From Microcaldota archaeon (lineage in GTDB: Archaea; Micrarchaeota; Micrarchaeia; Anstonellales; Bilamarchaeaceae), in contig DAOVFD010000066.1 in the NCBI GenBank assembly GCA_030668565.1, positions 1 through 5,811 on the forward strand: a stretch of DNA of 5,811 nucleotides, written 5' to 3'. Below the pieces are notes generated by a model. It was given only the letters and a program-made list of their open reading frames with translations, did no database searches and had not been told where the DNA came from. The stretch's first letter is position 1; the number at the start of each line of letters is the position of its first letter. This document shows positions 4,737 to 5,811 of the stretch, piece by piece. The translations under genes and the position numbers were made by a program.

Positions 4737-5695
4737 TCGATTTCAACAATACCGTTCTTATGGCTTATTTTTCTTTCTACAAAATGAGAGATTATATCGG
4801 AATTGGTTTTGAAATGTGAGGTTATTTCAGATGTTTTGAATCCTGTTTTTCCTTCTGCAAGCACCGAATAAACAAGAATCTGGTCCGCAAGATGTTTGTC
4901 TAAATCCTCCTTTTCCGCAAAAAGATTGTCCACTGCCTCTTTTGCCACCACTTCTGCACGTTTTCCTCTTTCGCCTACAACATAGGAACCTCTCAGGCCC
5001 TGCCATAACGTGACCGCATTTCCAGGGGAAAATGCTTTTTCCTCTTTTATCGAAACATCCTCTATCTCATGCTCCAGCAGAACTTTTTTTTCACGCATCG
5101 CTATTGAAAGGGGAAGGTTTGCTATCCTTATTACTGCCTTTATGTGCTCTTCTTTCGGCCATTTTTCCCTTCCCTTCAGCTTTGATGGTTCTACCTTCAG
5201 CTCTATTTCTCCCCCGCCTTTCGGATAGTAACCCGGCCTGAGCATCCTTGATTCCACCTTTGCCCCCATGAGAGTGATTGCAGGAAGAAAAACATTCTCG
5301 AAATAATCATAACTCGGGGATTTCATCACATGGGTTCCCCCGGTTATCCTTACCTCGCTCTTTTTATCCGCAATCAGAAGAATTGGAAGGATTGTTTGCG
5401 CAACCAGCGTGATGCAGCCGGCAGTACCGATATTGAAGTCGTATTTTCCTCCGACTATTTTTCCAGGCTTGAAAACAAGTCTTCTGCTTCCCACTTCAGC
5501 ACCTTCCAAGCCCCCCCTGCATATATTTCTTACTGCCTTTACTGCTGTTAAATGCTGCATTTTCAGGCCCGGAGGTTTGCGATTCGCACGTATATCTATA
5601 ATTTCCAGTGTTTTTCCCGTTATTGCCGAAAGAGTCAAAGAAGTACGTATAATTTGTCCGCCGCCTTCACCATGTGAACCGTCTATTGTTACCAT
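4733..5695 (-). CDS. rtcA: RNA 3'-terminal phosphate cyclase
   Basis: RtcA uses ATP to convert an RNA 3'-phosphate into a 2',3'-cyclic phosphate through an enzyme-histidine-AMP step, preparing ends for RtcB-type ligation or repair. The 320 residues are a little shorter than most homologues (about 335-345). Visible motifs in order: DGSHGEGGGQIIRTSLTLSA (5-24), NRKPPGLKMQH (38-48), FNIGTAGCITLVAQ (87-100), ITGGTHV (117-123) where GGTDV is more usual, RPGYYPKGGGEIEL (153-166), then the inserted domain, HLADQ (268-272), and SHFKTN (293-298), in which H294 matches the adenylated histidine of E. coli RtcA. These separate it from the inactive Rcl1 relatives. The ATG is supported by AGGTAAT four bases upstream (complement of 5700-5706). 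It faces the membrane-protein gene, with stops CTA/TAA overlapping, and has a hairpin-bearing leader upstream. Confidence 0.96.
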   Translation of the reverse strand: MVTIDGSHGEGGGQIIRTSLTLSAITGKTLEIIDIRANRKPPGLKMQHLTAVKAVRNICRGGLEGAEVGSRRLVFKPGKIVGGKYDFNIGTAGCITLVAQTILPILLIADKKSEVRITGGTHVMKSPSYDYFENVFLPAITLMGAKVESRMLRPGYYPKGGGEIELKVEPSKLKGREKWPKEEHIKAVIRIANLPLSIAMREKKVLLEHEIEDVSIKEEKAFSPGNAVTLWQGLRGSYVVGERGKRAEVVAKEAVDNLFAEKEDLDKHLADQILVYSVLAEGKTGFKTSEITSHFKTNSDIISHFVERKISHKNGIVEID

Positions 5696-5734
5696 AAAAA
5701 TTACCTGTAAATTCCTCTGAACCGAAAACGATAG

Positions 5735-5764
5735 AAAAAGGCCAGCGCACCCCTATGCGCTGGC
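5735..5764 (-). terminator. GC-rich hairpin with T-run upstream of rtcA
   Basis: On the minus strand GCCAGCGCA and TGCGCTGGC pair perfectly (9 bp) around the loop TAGGGG (5741-5764). They are followed by C and five T's (5735-5739), the form of an intrinsic terminator. It stands 40 bases before the rtcA start. It could end a transcript entering from the right, or lie within the rtcA leader and act as an attenuator or mRNA-stabilising hairpin. Read on the plus strand the hairpin is not followed by a T-run. Confidence 0.55.
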
Positions 5765-5801
5765 AAGGCGACCAGTTATCCTCCCATGCACCCAGAATAA
5801 G

Positions 5802-5809
5802 TATTAAAG
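5802..5809 (-). promoter_or_regulatory. Possible TATA-like element far upstream of rtcA
   Basis: On the minus strand this reads CTTTAATA. A transcript starting about 26 bases downstream (near 5780) would carry a leader of about 85 bases that includes the GC-rich hairpin and T-run before the rtcA start. The window ends three bases beyond, so the upstream BRE context cannot be read. Confidence 0.25.
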
Positions 5810-5811
5810 TG

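Noticed and set aside
5330..5720. Plus-strand open frames opposite the start of rtcA
   Set aside because: They lie wholly antisense to a well-supported enzyme gene and show no recognisable domain or start signal.
5741..5811. Minus-strand segment considered as the end of a structured RNA (5S, SRP or RNase P RNA)
   Set aside because: The hairpin and GGGTGC/GGTCGCC stretches look RNA-like, but I could not match any conserved core motif of these RNAs, and the window ends too soon to test a longer fold.

Overview
The window reads as chromosomal DNA from an archaeon. It carries archaeal-type ribosomal proteins uS15 (with its long N-terminal extension) and eS1/S3Ae, an archaeal NAC protein with a C-terminal UBA domain, and an RNA 3'-terminal phosphate cyclase. 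Several starts follow a TATA-like element by about 26-29 bases (leaderless or nearly so), and others have AGGTGGAT- or GGTGAT-type Shine-Dalgarno sites. The phylum cannot be fixed from this sequence. The very tight packing and the number of small unrecognised proteins fit a compact genome, perhaps a DPANN-type or euryarchaeal lineage, but that is inference.

Layout: (1) Bases 1-60 may hold the last codons of a gene entering from the left. (2) Bases 116-1058 (+) hold two genes that overlap slightly: an unrecognised secreted, membrane-anchored protein with a lysine- and glutamate-rich outer domain, and a 73-residue soluble protein. (3) A small conserved-looking protein lies on the minus strand (1049-1393), tail to tail with the previous gene, and its promoter region (1394-1483) is shared with (4) an unrecognised 203-residue protein (1484-2095, +) that begins with PPIAR-type heptad repeats. 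(5) Bases 2133-4736 (+) form a tightly spaced run: an ITP/XTP pyrophosphatase, uS15, eS1, NAC and a single-pass membrane protein with a four-cysteine outer domain. (6) rtcA lies on the minus strand (4733-5695); its stop codon interlocks with that of the membrane-protein gene. (7) Upstream of rtcA is a 9-bp GC-rich hairpin followed by five T's on the minus strand, with a TATA-like element beyond it.

The third block is an information-processing cluster: nucleotide-pool cleaning, two small-subunit proteins and a nascent-chain factor, with rtcA (RNA end chemistry) facing it. The less understood content is the pair at 116-1058, the orphan at 1484-2095, the cysteine-bearing membrane protein next to NAC, and the hairpin leader of rtcA. 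I did not find a CRISPR array, insertion sequence, tRNA, rRNA or recognisable defence system.
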